Positions 1-8,557 of a DNA stretch of 64,000 bases are shown piece after piece. Below the pieces are notes generated by a model, which was given only the letters and a program-made list of their open reading frames with translations, was not told the origin of the DNA and did not search any database. Each line of letters opens with the position of its first letter. Positions within the stretch are counted from its first letter, which is position 1. This stretch comes from Sulfuritalea sp. (GTDB lineage Bacteria; Pseudomonadota; Gammaproteobacteria; Burkholderiales; Rhodocyclaceae): NCBI GenBank assembly GCA_016710465.1, contig JADJVS010000002.1, positions 134,055 through 198,054 on the forward strand. Direction: 5' to 3'. A program made the position numbers and the translations under genes.

Positions 1-792
1 GCCGGGCTTGAGGAACCAGGCCTCCGGATCCGCACTGAAGGCGGCAACGCCGGAAACGGTACCCGTCGAAATGATGTCGCCGGCGGAGTAGCCGGCGGGC
101 GAGAATTTCGAGATGATCTGCGGGATGGTCACCGACATGTGGCTGGTGTTGGAGATCTGGCGCTTTTCCCCATTCACGCGCAGTTCTAGATCCAGGTCGT
201 AAGGGTCGGGAATTTCGTCAGCGGTAACGATCCAGGGACCGATGGGGCAGAAGGTGTCGATTGATTTGCTGAACGAAAAGTTGGCGGATTGCATTTCACG
301 ACGCTGGATGTCGCGAGCCGTGATGTCGTTGAAGATGACGTAGCCACCGACGTAGTCTTTGGCATCTTCGACGCTTATGTATTTGCCAGGCTTCGCGATC
401 ACTATTGACAGCTCAAGTTCATAGTCGAGTTGCTTGGTCAGGTGCTCCGGATAGATCACCGGGGCATCCGGTCCGACGATGGCGTCGATGTTCTGGAAGA
501 ACACAATCCATGGCTTGATGGCGGCGACCCAGTTTGCCCGGTCACCTTCCTGAGCGTGCTCGGCGTAATTGCCTGCGGTATGGAAGAATTTCTTGGGGAT
601 GATGGGCGCCTGGAGCTGGACGCCGGCAAGCGGGTAGCGCTGGTTTGTCTTAAGCCGTTGCGCATGGTCTTGAACCGGAGTTCCAAGCGCAAACAGGGAG
701 CGCATGTCGGGAATGTCGAGAACAACGACAGCATCGTCTTCCAGTGCTCCCACCAGCTGCTTGCCGTTTACGGCGAATGTGACCAGTTTCAT
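1..792 (-). CDS. fumarylacetoacetate hydrolase family protein (partial)
   Basis: Metal-dependent cytoplasmic enzyme of the FAH family, whose members hydrolyse or decarboxylate 2-oxo acid intermediates, often in aromatic degradation. The 264 visible residues begin at an ATG at 792 and run off the left edge, so the C-terminus is missing. The family core is readable: LDYELELSIVI with its acidic metal-binding residues, then GGYVIFNDITARDIQ, FCPIGPWIV and GDIISTGTVSGV. The first 70 residues form the small N-terminal domain of the family. The substrate cannot be told from the sequence. This is chromosomal flank, unrelated to the island. Confidence 0.88.
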   Translation of the reverse strand, partial: MKLVTFAVNGKQLVGALEDDAVVVLDIPDMRSLFALGTPVQDHAQRLKTNQRYPLAGVQLQAPIIPKKFFHTAGNYAEHAQEGDRANWVAAIKPWIVFFQNIDAIVGPDAPVIYPEHLTKQLDYELELSIVIAKPGKYISVEDAKDYVGGYVIFNDITARDIQRREMQSANFSFSKSIDTFCPIGPWIVTADEIPDPYDLDLELRVNGEKRQISNTSHMSVTIPQIISKFSPAGYSAGDIISTGTVSGVAAFSADPEAWFLKPG

Positions 793-1025
793 TGTTTCAA
801 TCGCTCCAGTGAGTTGATGCAACCGATTGCAGTTCGCGGATCAGCCAGCGACAAAATGCTGTGCGTCTTTAAACGCTCTCGATCGTCCTTGATTTCAAAT
901 AAGCATTCCGCCGAGGCGGCTGCACTCCATCCCGTTCCTGCTAGCTTTACCTGATGTTCCAGGCGGCTTTTTCAGAATGATGGCAAGCCGGGATTGATGC
1001 GTCCAATACTGGTTTTGGGGATCAC

Positions 1026-1055
1026 TATCGGGTTTGCTTATGTATCGACCCGATA
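1026..1055. terminator. inverted repeat downstream of the MFS gene
   Basis: TATCGGGT (1026-1033) and ACCCGATA (1048-1055) form a perfect 8-bp inverted repeat with a 14-base loop, just past the transporter stop. There is no T-run, so it is only a weak terminator candidate. The rest of the 276-bp gap (793-1068) shows nothing recognisable. Confidence 0.3.
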
Positions 1056-1068
1056 CGGAACGCTGCGG

Positions 1069-2250
1069 CTAGTGGTGCTTGCCGAACCTGGCGAGGAGGC
1101 GTGTGCTGAGAAACAGGGCGATCGATACAGTCGCGCTGATTGATGCCAAAGGGATCAGGGTTCCGTCGTGGGTTTTGCTGACCCAGATACCGGCAAGCAG
1201 GGCGACGACCATCATGACAAATCCGAAAAGGCCGGCTGCAGCACCGGCATTGTCTGAAAATGGCGCCAGGGAGCCGGATTGGGTACATGGAATATTGATT
1301 CCGTGTCCGGTCATGACGAGGAACAACGCGACCACGACGAGGCTCCAGTGCTGGACCCCGGCGAGCACCAGAAAGAGAAAACCGAGCCCGGCACCGAGCC
1401 CGATCGAGGTTCCAAGGCGAAGCGTTCCCTGAATTCCTATCGTGTGGAGCAGACGCCTGCAGGCGAGTGTGCCACCCAGGTAGCCGACCACTCCCAGAGC
1501 GAACAGGTAACCATAGTTCTCGGGTGCCACTCCCAACAACTGAATCAGCACAAACGGTGTTCCCGAGATGAATACGAATATTGACGCATATGAAAGCGCG
1601 CCCGGCAGTGCGTAGGCCCAGAATCCTGGGGTTTTCACGACACTGATGTAAGTTCGGGCAAGGTGGCCCAGGCGCATCGCGTCCAGGTTCGGTTGACGGT
1701 TGGATTCCCGCATCCAGCGCAAGGCGGCTATCCAAACGGTCGCGCCGCCCAAGGTCAGGGAAACAAACGCGGCGCGCCAGCCGAAAGCAACTTGCAAGTA
1801 GCCGCCCAGCACAGGACCAAGCAATGGAGCCAATGAGAGCATCGAGCTTGCCTTGGCCAATATATGAGCGCCTTCCGAAGGTGTATACGCATCGCGAATG
1901 ATTGCCCGCGCAACCACGACGCCCGTACAGCAGCCCACCGCCTGGGCGAAGCGCGCCGCGACAAGCCAGCCGAGTCCCGGCGCCACTGCGCAGGCAATGC
2001 TCGAAAGGAGGTACAGCGTCAGCCCTCCGATCAATACCGGGCGTCGGCCATAGCGATCCGACATCGGCCCGCTGACCAGTTGCGCCGTGCCGAAGCCGAT
2101 AACGAACAATGAAAGCGTGTGCTGGACGTCTGCCGCCGCGACGCCGAAATCGGCCGCCATGCCCGGCAAGGTGGCAAGGTAGAGATCGGTGGATAGCGGC
2201 TGCAACATCAGGCAGCCAGTGACCAGCCAGAGCAGCGTGGTGGGAGTCAT
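1069..2250 (-). CDS. Bcr/CflA family MFS drug-efflux transporter
   Basis: Inner-membrane proton-coupled exporter of the major facilitator superfamily, 393 residues with about 12 hydrophobic helices. The N-terminus PLSTDLYLATLPGMA is characteristic of the Bcr/CflA branch, and GPMSDRYGRRPVL is the MFS loop 2-3 signature (GxxxDRxGRR). I chose the ATG at 2250, which lies after the smpB stop; an in-frame GTG at 2283 would overlap smpB by 17 bases. Neither start has a clear Shine-Dalgarno. Substrates of relatives include bicyclomycin, chloramphenicol and sulfonamides; nothing here fixes the substrate. It lies in the same direction as smpB and may be cotranscribed. Confidence 0.85.
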   Translation of the reverse strand: MTPTTLLWLVTGCLMLQPLSTDLYLATLPGMAADFGVAAADVQHTLSLFVIGFGTAQLVSGPMSDRYGRRPVLIGGLTLYLLSSIACAVAPGLGWLVAARFAQAVGCCTGVVVARAIIRDAYTPSEGAHILAKASSMLSLAPLLGPVLGGYLQVAFGWRAAFVSLTLGGATVWIAALRWMRESNRQPNLDAMRLGHLARTYISVVKTPGFWAYALPGALSYASIFVFISGTPFVLIQLLGVAPENYGYLFALGVVGYLGGTLACRRLLHTIGIQGTLRLGTSIGLGAGLGFLFLVLAGVQHWSLVVVALFLVMTGHGINIPCTQSGSLAPFSDNAGAAAGLFGFVMMVVALLAGIWVSKTHDGTLIPLASISATVSIALFLSTRLLARFGKHH

Positions 2251-2266
2251 GCGGCGCGTTCCGGGC

Positions 2267-2716
2267 TCAACCGCGCCGATCACGCATCAGGCGAGCCTTC
2301 TCGCGCACCCAGTCGCGTTCCTTTTCCGCGTCACGCTTGTCGTGTTGTTTCTTGCCCTTGGCGAGACCGATCGCCAGCTTGACCCGTCCCTTGCTGTAGT
2401 GAAGGTCGAGGGGTACGAGCGTGTAGCCAGCGCGTTCGACCTTGCCGATCAATTTGCCGATTTCCTCGGCGTGCAGCAGCAATTTGCGGGTGCGCACCGG
2501 GTCGGGGTGGATATGCGTCGAGGCCGACAGCAATGGCGTGATATGGGCGCCGATCAGGAACACCTCGCCGCGCTTGACCACGACATAGGCTTCCTTGAGT
2601 TGGGCGCGCCCCGCCCGGATTGCCTTGACCTCCCAGCCTTCGAGCACCAGTCCGGCTTCGAAGCGATCCTCGATGAAATAATCGTGGAAGGCCTTTTTGT
2701 TGTCGACGATGCTCAT
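2267..2716 (-). CDS. smpB: SsrA-binding protein SmpB
   Basis: Binds tmRNA and brings it to stalled ribosomes for trans-translation. The 149-residue length is normal for the family. It starts MSIVDNKKAFHDYFIED, contains GLVLEGWEVKAIRAG and GEVFLIGAHI of the OB-fold core, and ends in the basic tail KRDAEKERDWVREKARLMR that enters the mRNA channel. Start at ATG 2716; an in-frame extension upstream would run toward the divergent ratA gene and lacks family similarity. It is divergently paired with ratA across 64 bp, a common betaproteobacterial arrangement. Confidence 0.97.
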   Translation of the reverse strand: MSIVDNKKAFHDYFIEDRFEAGLVLEGWEVKAIRAGRAQLKEAYVVVKRGEVFLIGAHITPLLSASTHIHPDPVRTRKLLLHAEEIGKLIGKVERAGYTLVPLDLHYSKGRVKLAIGLAKGKKQHDKRDAEKERDWVREKARLMRDRRG

Positions 2717-2780
2717 TGGACCGGGCGCTAAAATGCTGGATTCTACCGTAGCCCCATTCCACGCCTGAGCGGCAGATCCA

Positions 2781-3212
2781 ATGGCCCTGGTTGAGAAATC
2801 CGTCCTCCTTGAACGAACTCCGGCGCAGATGTTCGTACTCGTCGATCGCATCGAAGACTATCCGCAATTCCTTCCTTGGTGCGGCGGCAGCACGATCCAC
2901 GAGCGCACGCCGGAACGAACGGCGGCGACGGTGTTCATCAATTACCATGGCCTCAAGTCCCACTTTTCCACCGAGAACACCAAGCAGGAACCCTTTCTCA
3001 TGGACTTGAAGCTGAAGGATGGCCCCTTCGATCATCTTGACGGTCACTGGCGATTCACGCCACTGGGCGACACCGCCTGCAAGGTAGAATTTCGCCTGCA
3101 TTACGAGTTCTCCAGCCAGTTGCTGGAAAAGGCGCTGGGGCCGGTGTTCCATCACATTACCAACACTTTCGTCGATTCCTTCGTCAAGCGGGCACGGATG
3201 GTCTATGGCTGA
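2781..3212 (+). CDS. ratA: RatA/Coq10-like START-domain protein
   Basis: Small hydrophobic-ligand-binding (START/SRPBCC) protein of 143 residues. E. coli RatA has been reported to bind the 50S subunit and block subunit joining, and eukaryotic Coq10 relatives bind ubiquinone; which applies here is open. Visible family features are VEKSVLLERTPAQMFVLVD at the start, DYPQFLPWCGGS, and a C-terminal helix ending HITNTFVDSFVKRARMVYG. It overlaps rnfH by 8 bases, so the two are probably translationally coupled. Confidence 0.9.
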   Translation: MALVEKSVLLERTPAQMFVLVDRIEDYPQFLPWCGGSTIHERTPERTAATVFINYHGLKSHFSTENTKQEPFLMDLKLKDGPFDHLDGHWRFTPLGDTACKVEFRLHYEFSSQLLEKALGPVFHHITNTFVDSFVKRARMVYG

Positions 3213-3525
3213 ATCGATCAACGTCGAGGTCGTATATGCGCTGGCCGACGTTCAGGATCTGGCCCGTCTCAGCCTGCCCGAGGGCAGTACGGCAATGCAT
3301 GCCATCGAGGCCTCCGGCTTGCTGGCCAAGCATCCGGAGATCGACATGAAGAAGAACAAGATCGGGGTCTTTGCCAAGCTGGCAAAGGCGGATACGCTGT
3401 TGCGCGACCGCGACCGGGTCGAGATCTACCGCCCGCTTATCGCCGACCCCAAGGAAGTTCGCAAGCAGCGAGCCGCCGAGGGGAAGGCAATGAAGAAAGG
3501 TGGCGGCGACGCCGAAACCGAATAG
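3205..3525 (+). CDS. rnfH: RnfH family ubiquitin-fold protein
   Basis: A 106-residue beta-grasp (ubiquitin-like) protein of the RnfH/UPF0125 family, unknown biochemical role, often paired with ratA as here. Recognisable are INVEVVYALADVQ at the start, KIGVFAKLAKADTLLRDRDR and VEIYRPLIADPKEVRKQRA, the family's most conserved stretch. The last 15 residues are a charged tail. It overlaps the end of ratA. Confidence 0.93.
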   Translation: MAESINVEVVYALADVQDLARLSLPEGSTAMHAIEASGLLAKHPEIDMKKNKIGVFAKLAKADTLLRDRDRVEIYRPLIADPKEVRKQRAAEGKAMKKGGGDAETE

Positions 3526-3635
3526 GCGGCTCTGCCGCGGTTTGCTCCCCCGGTATCCGCTTTGCGGGCTGGGAGGCGCGGAGGAGGACTGGTCCTCTCG
3601 CGTATAATGCGTTTTTGCGACTCAAGGAAAACACC

Positions 3636-5096
3636 ATGCGACTGCTCCAGAAGGCGCTGACGTTCGACGACGTCCTCCTGGTTCCCGCCCATTCGGCGAT
3701 CCTCCCCCGCGACGTCAGCCTCGCCACCCGTCTCACCCGCAAGATCCAGCTCAACTTGCCGCTGATCTCGGCCGCCATGGACACGGTGACTGAATCGCGC
3801 CTTGCCATCGCGCTGGCTCAGGAGGGTGGCATCGGCATCATTCACAAAAATCTGAATCCCAAGGCGCAGGCCGCCGAGGTTGCCAAGGTCAAGCGCTTCG
3901 AGTCCGGCGTGCTGAAGGATCCGATCACCGTGCCGCCGACCTTGAGTGTGCGTGAGGTGCTGGCCCTGACCCGCAGCTACCGCATTTCCGGCCTGCCCGT
4001 GGTCGATAACGGCGTGGTCGTCGGCATCGTCACCAACCGCGACACGCGCTTCGAGACCAATCTGGATCAGGCGGTCCGCAACATCATGACGCCACGCGAA
4101 CGGCTGATCACGGTCAGCGAAGGCAGTTCGCCCGAGGAGGCCAAGGCATTGATGCACAAGCACCGCCTGGAGCGAGTGTTGGTTGTCAATGCCGCCTTCC
4201 AGTTGCGTGGCCTGGTCACTGTCAAGGATATTCTCAAGTCCAGCGAGCATCCGTTTGCCTGCAAGGACGAGCAGGGCCACCTGCGCGTTGGCGCCGCGAT
4301 CGGCGTCGGCGAGGGCACCGAGGAGCGCGCGGAATTGCTGGCCGAGGCCGGCGTCGATGTGATCGTGGTAGATACCGCCCATGGCCATTCCGAAGGCGTT
4401 CTCAAGCGTGTGCAGTGGGTGAAGAAGACCTTCCCGCAGGTGGAAGTGATTGGCGGCAACATCGCCACCGCGAACGCGGCCAGGGCCCTGGTCGATCACG
4501 GCGCCGACGGTGTCAAGGTCGGCATCGGCCCCGGCTCGATCTGCACCACGCGCATCGTCGCCGGCGTCGGCGTGCCGCAGATCACGGCCGTGGAAATGGT
4601 CGCCAATGCGCTGGCCGCCGACGGCATACCTTTGATCGCCGATGGCGGCATCCGCTATTCGGGCGACATCTCGAAGGCCATCGCCGCCGGCGCCAGTTCG
4701 GTGATGCTGGGCGGGCTGTTCGCCGGTACCGAAGAAGCACCCGGCGAGACCGTGCTCTACCAGGGCCGCTCCTACAAGGCCTATCGTGGCATGGGAAGCC
4801 TCGGCGCGATGAAGGACGGGGCGGCAGACCGCTACTTCCAGGATTCCGATGCCAACGTCGAGAAGCTGGTACCGGAAGGCATCGAAGGCCGCGTACCCTA
4901 CAAGGGACCGGTGCTTGCCGTGATACATCAGTTGATGGGCGGCTTGCGTTCCTCAATGGGCTATGTCGGCTGTGCCACGATCGACGAGATGCGGGCGAAA
5001 GCCGAATTCGTCGAAATTACCTCGGCCGGTATCCGCGAGTCGCACGTGCATGACGTGCAGATCACCAAGGAAGCACCGAACTACCATATCGATTGA
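3636..5096 (+). CDS. guaB: inosine-5'-monophosphate dehydrogenase
   Basis: Oxidises IMP to XMP with NAD+, the committed step of guanine nucleotide synthesis. It has 486 residues, the usual length. The N-terminal LTFDDVLLVPAHS, two CBS domains (about residues 95-205), the nucleotide loop KVGIGPGSICTT with catalytic Cys303, DGGIRYSGDISKA and the flap YRGMGSLGAM are all present. Start ATG 3636 is preceded by AAGGAAA at 3624-3630; an in-frame TTG at 3615 has no ribosome site. It is followed after 59 bp by guaA, the next enzyme in the pathway. Confidence 0.98.
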   Translation: MRLLQKALTFDDVLLVPAHSAILPRDVSLATRLTRKIQLNLPLISAAMDTVTESRLAIALAQEGGIGIIHKNLNPKAQAAEVAKVKRFESGVLKDPITVPPTLSVREVLALTRSYRISGLPVVDNGVVVGIVTNRDTRFETNLDQAVRNIMTPRERLITVSEGSSPEEAKALMHKHRLERVLVVNAAFQLRGLVTVKDILKSSEHPFACKDEQGHLRVGAAIGVGEGTEERAELLAEAGVDVIVVDTAHGHSEGVLKRVQWVKKTFPQVEVIGGNIATANAARALVDHGADGVKVGIGPGSICTTRIVAGVGVPQITAVEMVANALAADGIPLIADGGIRYSGDISKAIAAGASSVMLGGLFAGTEEAPGETVLYQGRSYKAYRGMGSLGAMKDGAADRYFQDSDANVEKLVPEGIEGRVPYKGPVLAVIHQLMGGLRSSMGYVGCATIDEMRAKAEFVEITSAGIRESHVHDVQITKEAPNYHID

Positions 5097-5112
5097 TATT
5101 GTTTCCGACGGC

Positions 5113-5137
5113 AAAGGCGGCTACGGCCGCTTTTGTC
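5113..5137 (+). terminator. hairpin with short T-run between guaB and guaA (attenuator candidate)
   Basis: AAAGGCGGC (5113-5121) pairs with GCCGCTTTT (from 5126) around a TACG loop, followed by a short T stretch. It resembles an intrinsic terminator and might set the guaA:guaB ratio. The U-run is short and no regulator is visible. Confidence 0.4.
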
Positions 5138-5155
5138 ATTTCAGGGGTTCCCGCC

Positions 5156-6721
5156 ATGGCTCACCAAAAGATTCTCATCCTCGATTTCGGTTCGCAAGTC
5201 GCGCAACTCATTGCCCGCCGCGTGCGCGAGCAGCAGGTGTATTGCGAACTGCATCCCTTCGATGTCAGCGAGGAGTTCATCCGCGAATTCAAGCCGCAGG
5301 GCGTCATCCTTTCCGGAGGCCCCAACTCGGTCTATGAAGCCGAGGAATGGAAGGCGCCCGACATCGTGTTCAAGCTGGGCGTGCCGGTGCTCGGCGTCTG
5401 CTACGGCATGCAGACCATGGCGGCGCAACTCGGCGGTAAGGTCGAAAGCAGCCACAAGCGCGAATTCGGTTACGCCGAGATGCGCGCCCGCGGGCATTCG
5501 AAACTGTTCAACGGCATCCAGGACCGGACCAATGCCGAGGGCCACGGCCTGCTCGAAGTCTGGATGAGCCACGGCGACAAGGTCACCGAATTGCCTCCCG
5601 GCTTCAAGCTCATCGGCAGCAACGAATCGACGCCGATCGCCGCCATGGCCGACGAAACGCGCGGCTTCTACGCCGTGCAGTTCCATCCCGAAGTCACGCA
5701 TACGCTCAAGGGGCGCGAGATCTATGCCCGTTTCGTGCGCGACATCTGCGGCTGTCGCGGCGACTGGAACATGCCCAACTACGTCGAGGAAGCGATTGCC
5801 AAGGTGCGCGAGCAGGTCGGCAAGGAGGAGGTGATCCTTGGCCTCTCCGGAGGTGTCGATTCCTCCGTGGTGGCGGCGCTGCTGCATCGGGCGATCGGCG
5901 ACCAGCTTACCTGCGTCTTCGTCGACAACGGCCTGCTGCGCCTGAACGAGGGCGTGCAGGTGATGGACACTTTCGCCAGGAACCTCGGCGTCAAGGTCAT
6001 CCACGTCGATGCGGTAAGCCAGTTCATGGGACACCTGAAGGGTGTCGCCGATCCGGAACAGAAGCGCAAGATCATCGGCCGCGAATTCGTCGAGGTGTTC
6101 CAGGCCGAGGCGCAGAAGCTGCCCAACGCGCGCTGGCTGGCACAGGGCACCATCTACCCCGATGTGATCGAATCCGCGGGCGGCAAGACCAAGAAGGCGC
6201 ACGCGATCAAGAGTCACCACAACGTCGGCGGCCTGCCCGAGACTCTGAACCTCAAGCTGCTGGAACCGCTGCGCGAACTGTTCAAGGACGAAGTCCGCGA
6301 ATTCGGCGTGGCGCTGGGCCTGCCGCACGAGATGGTGTATCGCCATCCCTTCCCCGGCCCCGGACTCGGCGTGCGCATCCTCGGCGAAGTGAAGCAGGAA
6401 TTTGCCGACCTGCTGCGCCGCGCCGATGCGATCTTCATCGACGAACTGCGCGCCGCCGACTGGTACGACAAGACCAGCCAGGCCTTTGCCGTGTTCCTTC
6501 CGGTGAAGAGCGTCGGCGTCATGGGTGACGGCCGCACCTACGAGTACGTGGTGGCCCTGCGCGCGGTGCAGACCTCGGACTTCATGACCGCGAAGTGGGC
6601 GGAATTGCCACACGAATTGCTGGGCCGGGTCTCCAACCGCATCATCAACGAAGTACGTGGCATCAACCGCGTGGTCTACGACATCTCGGGCAAACCGCCG
6701 GCAACCATCGAGTGGGAATAA
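5156..6721 (+). CDS. guaA: GMP synthase (glutamine-hydrolysing)
   Basis: Converts XMP to GMP using glutamine and ATP. The 521 residues cover a class I glutamine amidotransferase domain (GVCYGMQTM, nucleophile Cys82, and FHPEVTHT with the catalytic His/Glu), an ATP-pyrophosphatase domain (P-loop GLSGGVDSSV from residue 229) and the C-terminal dimerisation domain ending GKPPATIEWE. Start ATG 5156 gives MAHQKILILDFGSQ; an upstream in-frame start would lie within the intergenic hairpin. The 3' end is the target of the adjacent integrase and remains an intact reading frame. Confidence 0.98.
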   Translation: MAHQKILILDFGSQVAQLIARRVREQQVYCELHPFDVSEEFIREFKPQGVILSGGPNSVYEAEEWKAPDIVFKLGVPVLGVCYGMQTMAAQLGGKVESSHKREFGYAEMRARGHSKLFNGIQDRTNAEGHGLLEVWMSHGDKVTELPPGFKLIGSNESTPIAAMADETRGFYAVQFHPEVTHTLKGREIYARFVRDICGCRGDWNMPNYVEEAIAKVREQVGKEEVILGLSGGVDSSVVAALLHRAIGDQLTCVFVDNGLLRLNEGVQVMDTFARNLGVKVIHVDAVSQFMGHLKGVADPEQKRKIIGREFVEVFQAEAQKLPNARWLAQGTIYPDVIESAGGKTKKAHAIKSHHNVGGLPETLNLKLLEPLRELFKDEVREFGVALGLPHEMVYRHPFPGPGLGVRILGEVKQEFADLLRRADAIFIDELRAADWYDKTSQAFAVFLPVKSVGVMGDGRTYEYVVALRAVQTSDFMTAKWAELPHELLGRVSNRIINEVRGINRVVYDISGKPPATIEWE

Positions 6722-6724
6722 TTA
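6700..6724. other. probable attachment site (attL) at the 3' end of guaA
   Basis: The last codons of guaA (…ATCGAGTGGGAATAA) sit immediately before the integrase gene and its array of short repeats. The 3' end of guaA is a known integration target of genomic islands with P4-type integrases. The exact core cannot be fixed because the second copy lies outside the window. Confidence 0.55.
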
Positions 6725-6738
6725 CTTAGCGTTTCGGT

Positions 6739-6819
6739 ACTATTCTTACCTATTCAAAAAACACGAAAACCCCTTGGTAAAACAAGGGGTTTTCTGTTTT
6801 TTACTATTCATGACTATTC
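6739..6819. repeat. two pairs of ACTATTC direct repeats, 10 bp apart
   Basis: ACTATTC at 6739 and CCTATTC at 6749; ACTATTC at 6803 and at 6813. Each pair has a 10-bp period (one helical turn). A third pair with the same spacing lies in front of the alpA-like gene (8558, 8568). They are likely binding sites for a directionality factor. Confidence 0.5.
6766..6800 (+). terminator. intrinsic terminator after guaA
   Basis: CCCCTTG (6770-6776), a GTAAAA loop, CAAGGGG (6783-6789), then TTTTCTGTTTTTT. The arms are preceded by AAAA, so it could also work on the other strand. Confidence 0.8.
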
Positions 6820-6838
6820 AGGGTAGCCCACATCTGGA

Positions 6839-6994
6839 GACGGTATCGGTGACGGTATTGGCATTTCTTGAGAGCTTCAGTAACATCGATACCGTCAACA
6901 TCAAATGAACGCGTTGACGGTATCGTGAAATGCAAAACCCAGTAACCATGCGGGTTGGCTGGCGAAATTAGGGAATTTTGCGTTGACGGTATCG
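6839..6994. repeat. five GACGGTATYG sites upstream of the integrase
   Basis: Copies at 6839-6848, 6851-6860 (GACGGTATTG), 6887-6896 (inverted, CGATACCGTC), 6916-6925 and 6985-6994. The last three extend to GTTGACGGTATCG. They lie between the presumed att core and the integrase start, the expected place for integrase arm-type sites or for autorepression sites. Confidence 0.55.
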
Positions 6995-7014
6995 GCGACC
7001 AGGAAAGGGCCACC

Positions 7015-8250
7015 ATGCTTACCGATACCCAACTGAAGAACCTCAAGCCGACCGGCAAGTTGTACAAGCTGGTCGATCGTGACGGCCTCTATGTCGCGGT
7101 TACCCCGTCAGGAGTTGTTTCCTTCCGTTACGACTATCGACTGAACGGCCGGCGGGAAACTCTCGTTCTTGGGCAATACGGCCCAGAAGGCCTGACCTTG
7201 GGCGAGGCTAGAGAGAAACTGATCGAAGCCAAAAAGGAAATTGCTGCAGGGAAGTCACCCGCCAAGGAAAAGCAGCGTTCAATTCAGAAATCGAAAGCGG
7301 CCAAAACTTTCGGCGAGTTCTCGACCCTGTGGCTGAAGGAATATCGCATGGCGGACAGTACCCGGGACATGAGGAAATCTGTCATTGATCGCGATATCGA
7401 GCCCGAGTTTGGCCGACGTCTTCTCAAGGAAATCGCGGCTGAAGATTTGCGGGCACTGTGCGAAAGGGTCAAGACTCAGCGCAATGCACCGGCAACGGCC
7501 GTTCACATCCGGGACATTGTTGCTCAGGTTTTCAGGTTTGCGATCGAGCGTGGTCACAAGGTCGCAAATCCTGCTGATGATGTCAGGGCATCCTCGATCG
7601 CGACCTTCAAGCCCAAAGATCGGGCGCTTTCCCCAGACGAAATCAGGATTTTCTTCCAGGAGTTGGATTTGGTACCTACGCTGCCAACAATCCGGTTGGC
7701 GTTGAAGCTTGTTCTTCTTACGCTCATCCGCAAGGGCGAGCTTCTCAATGCGACCTGGGATGAGATGGATTTCGTTGGCGCCAAGTGGATCATCCCCGCG
7801 CAGAGAATGAAGGCCAGAAGGCCCCATGTGATTTACTTGCCCGACCAGGCCATGGACATCATGATTGCGCTGAAGACCTGCGCAGGAGGATCCAATTTTA
7901 TCTTGCCGTCCCGGTATGAAGGTGACAAGGGAATGTCCAACAATACCCTCAATCGCGTTATTACTGTCACGGTCGAGCATGCGAAGAAAAAGGATTTGCC
8001 TCTGGACGATTTCACCGTTCATGATCTCCGCAGAACGGGTTCAACGCTTCTGCATGAGGCGGGATTTAATACCGACTGGATTGAGAAATGCCTGGCCCAT
8101 GAGCAGAAGGGAGTCAGGGCCGTCTACAACAAGGCAGAGTATGCGGATCAGCGCAAGGACATGCTCCAGCAATGGGCAAACATGGTAGATGCGTGGATTG
8201 CCGGGAAAGAAATCACGCCCATTCATCGTCCCACCCGCGCGGCGGCGTAG
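7015..8250 (+). CDS. P4-type tyrosine recombinase / integrase
   Basis: Site-specific recombinase expected to insert and excise the element at guaA. The 411 residues have an N-terminal DUF4102-like arm-binding domain (LTDTQLKNLKPTGKLYKLVD), a central SAM-like core-binding domain (about 100-180), and a catalytic domain with Arg239 (TLIRKGE), His336 and Arg339 (VHDLRRTG), His362 (CLAHEQ) and the nucleophile Tyr371. Start ATG 7015 follows AGGAAAGG at 7001-7008; an in-frame ATG at 6955 lies within the repeat array. All catalytic residues are present, so the enzyme looks functional. Confidence 0.95.
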   Translation: MLTDTQLKNLKPTGKLYKLVDRDGLYVAVTPSGVVSFRYDYRLNGRRETLVLGQYGPEGLTLGEAREKLIEAKKEIAAGKSPAKEKQRSIQKSKAAKTFGEFSTLWLKEYRMADSTRDMRKSVIDRDIEPEFGRRLLKEIAAEDLRALCERVKTQRNAPATAVHIRDIVAQVFRFAIERGHKVANPADDVRASSIATFKPKDRALSPDEIRIFFQELDLVPTLPTIRLALKLVLLTLIRKGELLNATWDEMDFVGAKWIIPAQRMKARRPHVIYLPDQAMDIMIALKTCAGGSNFILPSRYEGDKGMSNNTLNRVITVTVEHAKKKDLPLDDFTVHDLRRTGSTLLHEAGFNTDWIEKCLAHEQKGVRAVYNKAEYADQRKDMLQQWANMVDAWIAGKEITPIHRPTRAAA

Positions 8251-8284
8251 AAATCTGATGCTACCGAGCGGGCCGGTGCCGGCG

Positions 8285-8545
8285 TCAGGCCTGTTTTCGG
8301 ACAGGTCTGAATTTGCGTTTTTGGACGTCCGGGGAAAGCTGGGGTTGGATGAGCGCTGAGCGTCTTTCTTGAATCCAGTTCTCCACTTCGTCAAGATCCC
8401 AGACAACGCAACGTGGCGTTAGATTGAATCTATTGGGAAAGCCCCCCGACTTTTCGAGCCGGTAAATTGCCGAGTCGGAAAGTGGGATTAGACGGAGTAG
8501 TTCTTCGCGTCTGATCAAGCGCTTGACCTGTATTGGTTTGCTCAT
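8285..8545 (-). CDS. AlpA-like DNA-binding regulator / excisionase candidate
   Basis: An 86-residue winged-helix protein of the AlpA/HTH_17 type: IRREELLRLIPLSDSAIYRL forms the helix-turn-helix, then EKSGGFPNRFNLTPRCVVWD and EVENWIQERRS. AlpA of prophage CP4-57 activates its integrase gene, and related proteins act as directionality factors. It faces the integrase convergently. Start ATG 8545 was chosen over an upstream ATG at 8578 because the shorter form matches the usual AlpA beginning. A pair of ACTATYC repeats matching those near the att site lies in its promoter (8558-8574). Confidence 0.85.
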   Translation of the reverse strand: MSKPIQVKRLIRREELLRLIPLSDSAIYRLEKSGGFPNRFNLTPRCVVWDLDEVENWIQERRSALIQPQLSPDVQKRKFRPVRKQA

Positions 8546-8557
8546 TGTCGATTCCTG

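Noticed and set aside
6722..7014. tRNA or tmRNA gene as the integration target
   Set aside because: No tRNA-like fold or CCA-ending sequence is present; the integrase abuts guaA, which is itself a known target.
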